Positions 61,830 through 64,000 of a stretch of 64,000 nucleotides of DNA are shown in pieces. The translations under genes and the position numbers were made by a program. Source of the DNA: Ignelater luminosus (Eukaryota > Arthropoda > Insecta > Coleoptera > Elateridae); assembly GCA_011009095.1 (NCBI GenBank), contig VTPC01004674.1, positions 78,483 through 142,482 on the forward strand, in the 5' to 3' direction. Within the stretch, counting starts at the first letter, position 1; each line of letters starts with the position of its first letter. Under the pieces are notes generated by a model, which was not told the DNA's origin, did no database searches, and saw only the letters and a program-made list of their open reading frames with translations.

Positions 61830-63650
61830 GTTTTTCTATGTTCTTGGACGTCTCTTTTTGATTTATCCTACGACCAAGAAAACCTTTTTCTTTGGAATTG
61901 TCAAAGTTACAACTTCTAGATCAAGGCCTTGGTGTCGATTCAAATTTAATATTTGATTATAGAAAAGCTAGAAAGAACTAGATGGATTAATTGCCCTGCT
62001 GATACACACAAATGCCATAGTCACACAAAGTTAAGAATTTTTAGCAATATTAAAATGCTCGTCTAAAAATGTGTTCGGTATCACTTTCACTGCTTTTTTT
62101 AACAGCAAACTCTATATCGAGCCCAAGATGTGAGATCAGGGTCGTTTCTAGGGTACTTGCCGCCCGAGTGTAAAACTTTATTTGTCTCTCCCCCTGCAGA
62201 GAATATTAACAAATTTGTAAAATACACTGCGCTTAAGTTTCGATGTATTTATGGGCTTTCTTGGTTACTATTAAAAATAGAGCTAGAGAGTTTGCATTGT
62301 ACTTTCTTAATTTTTCAGGTCGAGTTCTGTGGTGAAAACGAAATTTGGTGATCTTTTGTTTTTCTGATATAAACAGAAAAATGCCGCCATTCTTCTTCTG
62401 TTGAAATAATGAAAACGCTGATGCAATAAATTTATGTAGGGTTATCCATAATGAATACGTCATGTTTAAAATTCTATCGCCATCTTTAATTTCTGAGTTT
62501 GAGAAACGATTTAAATTTTGTTTAAATGTAAGTCATATTTGGTTAAGTAGTTATCAGGAAAATAGTCCTAAAGACTCTTGCACAATTGGTTTGATGTATC
62601 TATTTTCAGAAAAATGCCAAAAATATTCCCAAAAGTAGATCTAATATACAATACTTAATCCAAAGGGGAAATTCTAAAGTAAGTCATGAATGTGGAAACA
62701 AAAATATCGATGGTGTGGGTAAACAATCAGTCCTAAGGTAAGGCACCAGCACAACATAGCTGGAGTGCATGAATATTTGGAAAGTAACTTTCGATAGAGG
62801 TATTGCAAATAAATACGCCAGTGTTCGATAAAACGATTATCTGGTCTACTACGTTTTAGCATCTCCTCTTCGAGATATTGTCTGTTAGACTTACTTTTGG
62901 TAATAATCTTGACATCTTTCAAATTATATCTACCAAAGTCATACAAATTATAACACACAACTGTAAACTAATAAAATATTCGCCCGGTATTGTTGAAAAG
63001 CCATTGCAATTCTTTTTCTGATGGTGGCTAAGCCAATTATGACCTGCAATTATCGATGGTGAATATCACTGTATTTTACATAAATTCATGGTGACCGTTT
63101 TCATTGCTTTGTTCGCATGTCAATATCAATTAGAAGCGATTTCATGGGTCGTGTTGTCGTGATAACTGTTTTTGGACACAAGAATTATTTCGGCAAGAAA
63201 GAGAAAATACCAAAATCTTGGATTCTAGCTTGTAAGAGGAAAACGAAACGAGATCATCAAATTTCGTTTCTATCACCAATTAATCTACTCCGTCGCTACA
63301 TCGATATTACCTTCCATGAAACAATATCTTCCCCTCCCCCACTCGATTTCGATTCTTCTTCACATTTCATCTTGAAAAAAAAATTCCAATGGAAGTCTCT
63401 GATACGCTACATTACCATGGACCTCGATCTCAATCCTAACCGCGGGTTGCAATGCGTCTTCGGTGTGTTTTACTCTGTAAAGAAAAACTAGCTATGGATC
63501 TGATGAACGCAACTGACCAAGGCGGTAGTTGGAGACGGAAAAATTAGATTTTAATGTAACTTGGCAAAATTTCAATTTCAATACATAGAAGTTACATTTA
63601 ATTAAAAAAATTCTATAATACACATAAATTAACTGATAATTTTAGTCTAC
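61830..63650. other. Intergenic sequence, no gene established
   Basis: CAGGGTCGTTTCTAGGGTAC, then TTGCCGCCCGAG at 62136-62168, resembles a hAT terminal repeat, but no partner end was found. The 124-codon ATG frame at 63117-63491 has no recognised motif. Confidence 0.4.
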
Positions 63651-63657
63651 GTAATTA

Positions 63658-63753
63658 TGGATGACACGATAGGATGTCGCTGTCGCCCCTCATGCACTTC
63701 CGCCCAGGTACCTTGCACGCCTTGCACCACCTGCACGAGACGGCCCTGGTGAG
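63658..63753. other. GC-rich coding-like island
   Basis: The stretch 63674-63752 is strongly GC-rich inside AT-rich DNA. Plus strand: ATG at 63658 opens a 31-residue Cys-rich frame (GCRCRPSC, VPCTPCTTC) ending at TGA; another frame reads MSLSPLMHFRPGTLHALHHL up to a GTGAGG donor-like site. Minus strand: after TCACCAG a frame reads VSCRWCKACKVPGRKCMRG, then a stop. It could be a short exon on either strand, a metallothionein-like small frame, or transposon DNA. I cannot choose. Confidence 0.35.
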
Positions 63754-63759
63754 GATGTC

Positions 63760-64000
63760 TGACCAAATACCAGCAAACTTTCAAAAATCAACACATACAA
63801 ACCCAACTAAGGTTTACTAAAATTAGATCAACTGACAGCGTCGAAATTGAAGATTAACTTTGTTTACATACAAGAAACTCTTTCGTACTTCCTCAATTTC
63901 CTCAAGTAGTATAATTTATGTTTTTGCTGTTTTTAAAGTTAAACAGAAAATAAAATGTGCCAATGCAGTTCAAATTGACAAAGTGGCAACATAAAAAAAA
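63760..64000. other. Window end, nothing recognised
   Basis: AT-rich sequence with no frame or repeat of note. Confidence 0.5.

Noticed and set aside
63117-63491. 124-codon ATG frame as a gene
   Set aside because: No domain, signal peptide or homology recognised; composition resembles translated noncoding DNA.
1-64000. CRISPR arrays, operons, tRNA or rRNA genes
   Set aside because: No spaced identical repeats, no bacterial-type gene packing and no convincing cloverleaf B-box seen; the DNA is clearly eukaryotic.

Overview
The window is AT-rich eukaryotic nuclear DNA with GT-AG introns of only 56-71 bp, interspersed DNA transposons (mariner, Tc1, pogo/Tigger, hAT, MITEs) and LINE debris. This composition and the one conserved gene point to an insect. 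I cannot name the order or species from the sequence. No prokaryotic signatures, rRNA or convincing tRNA were seen.

Only one conserved host gene can be read through: a complete seven-exon AKAP1 (mitochondrial A-kinase anchor protein with KH and Tudor domains; spoonbill in Drosophila) on the minus strand between 12153 and about 4180. All six splice junctions can be placed with matching phases, giving a 647-residue protein. Intron 1 (3.0 kb) and intron 6 (2.7 kb) hold transposon fragments, and a noncoding first exon may end at 13715.

The rest is largely a transposon graveyard. 1.2-2.2 kb: a long-palindrome MITE inside an outer inverted-end fragment. 4.7-5.9 kb: two fold-back elements in AKAP1 intron 6. 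15.0-15.4 kb: a pogo/Tigger remnant. 16.3-16.7 kb: a broken copy of a repetitive invertebrate ORF of unknown function. 20.5-20.9 kb: a 181-bp tandem duplication. 23.3 kb: a small hAT-like MITE. 24.4-24.7 kb: a degenerate array with a 47-bp period. 27.6-27.9 kb: a 292-bp MITE with a perfect 9-bp target duplication. 34.4-37.0 kb: a decayed R1-like LINE split by a 1,678-bp hAT element with a perfect 8-bp target duplication. 39.9-41.5 kb: a dead Tc1 interrupted by a second copy of the palindrome MITE. 43.8-44.8 kb: a mariner with an open transposase frame missing its 3' end. 48.2-50.1 kb: a Tigger end next to a YqaJ-type nuclease pseudogene. 52.1-53.3 kb: a transposase fragment and a long-TIR MITE. 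60.5-61.8 kb: a hAT transposase pseudogene. Near 63.7 kb a short GC-rich, coding-like island stands out from the AT-rich background.

I saw no gene cluster or operon-like system. The most informative structures are the nested insertions, which give a relative chronology, and a few unexplained repeats.
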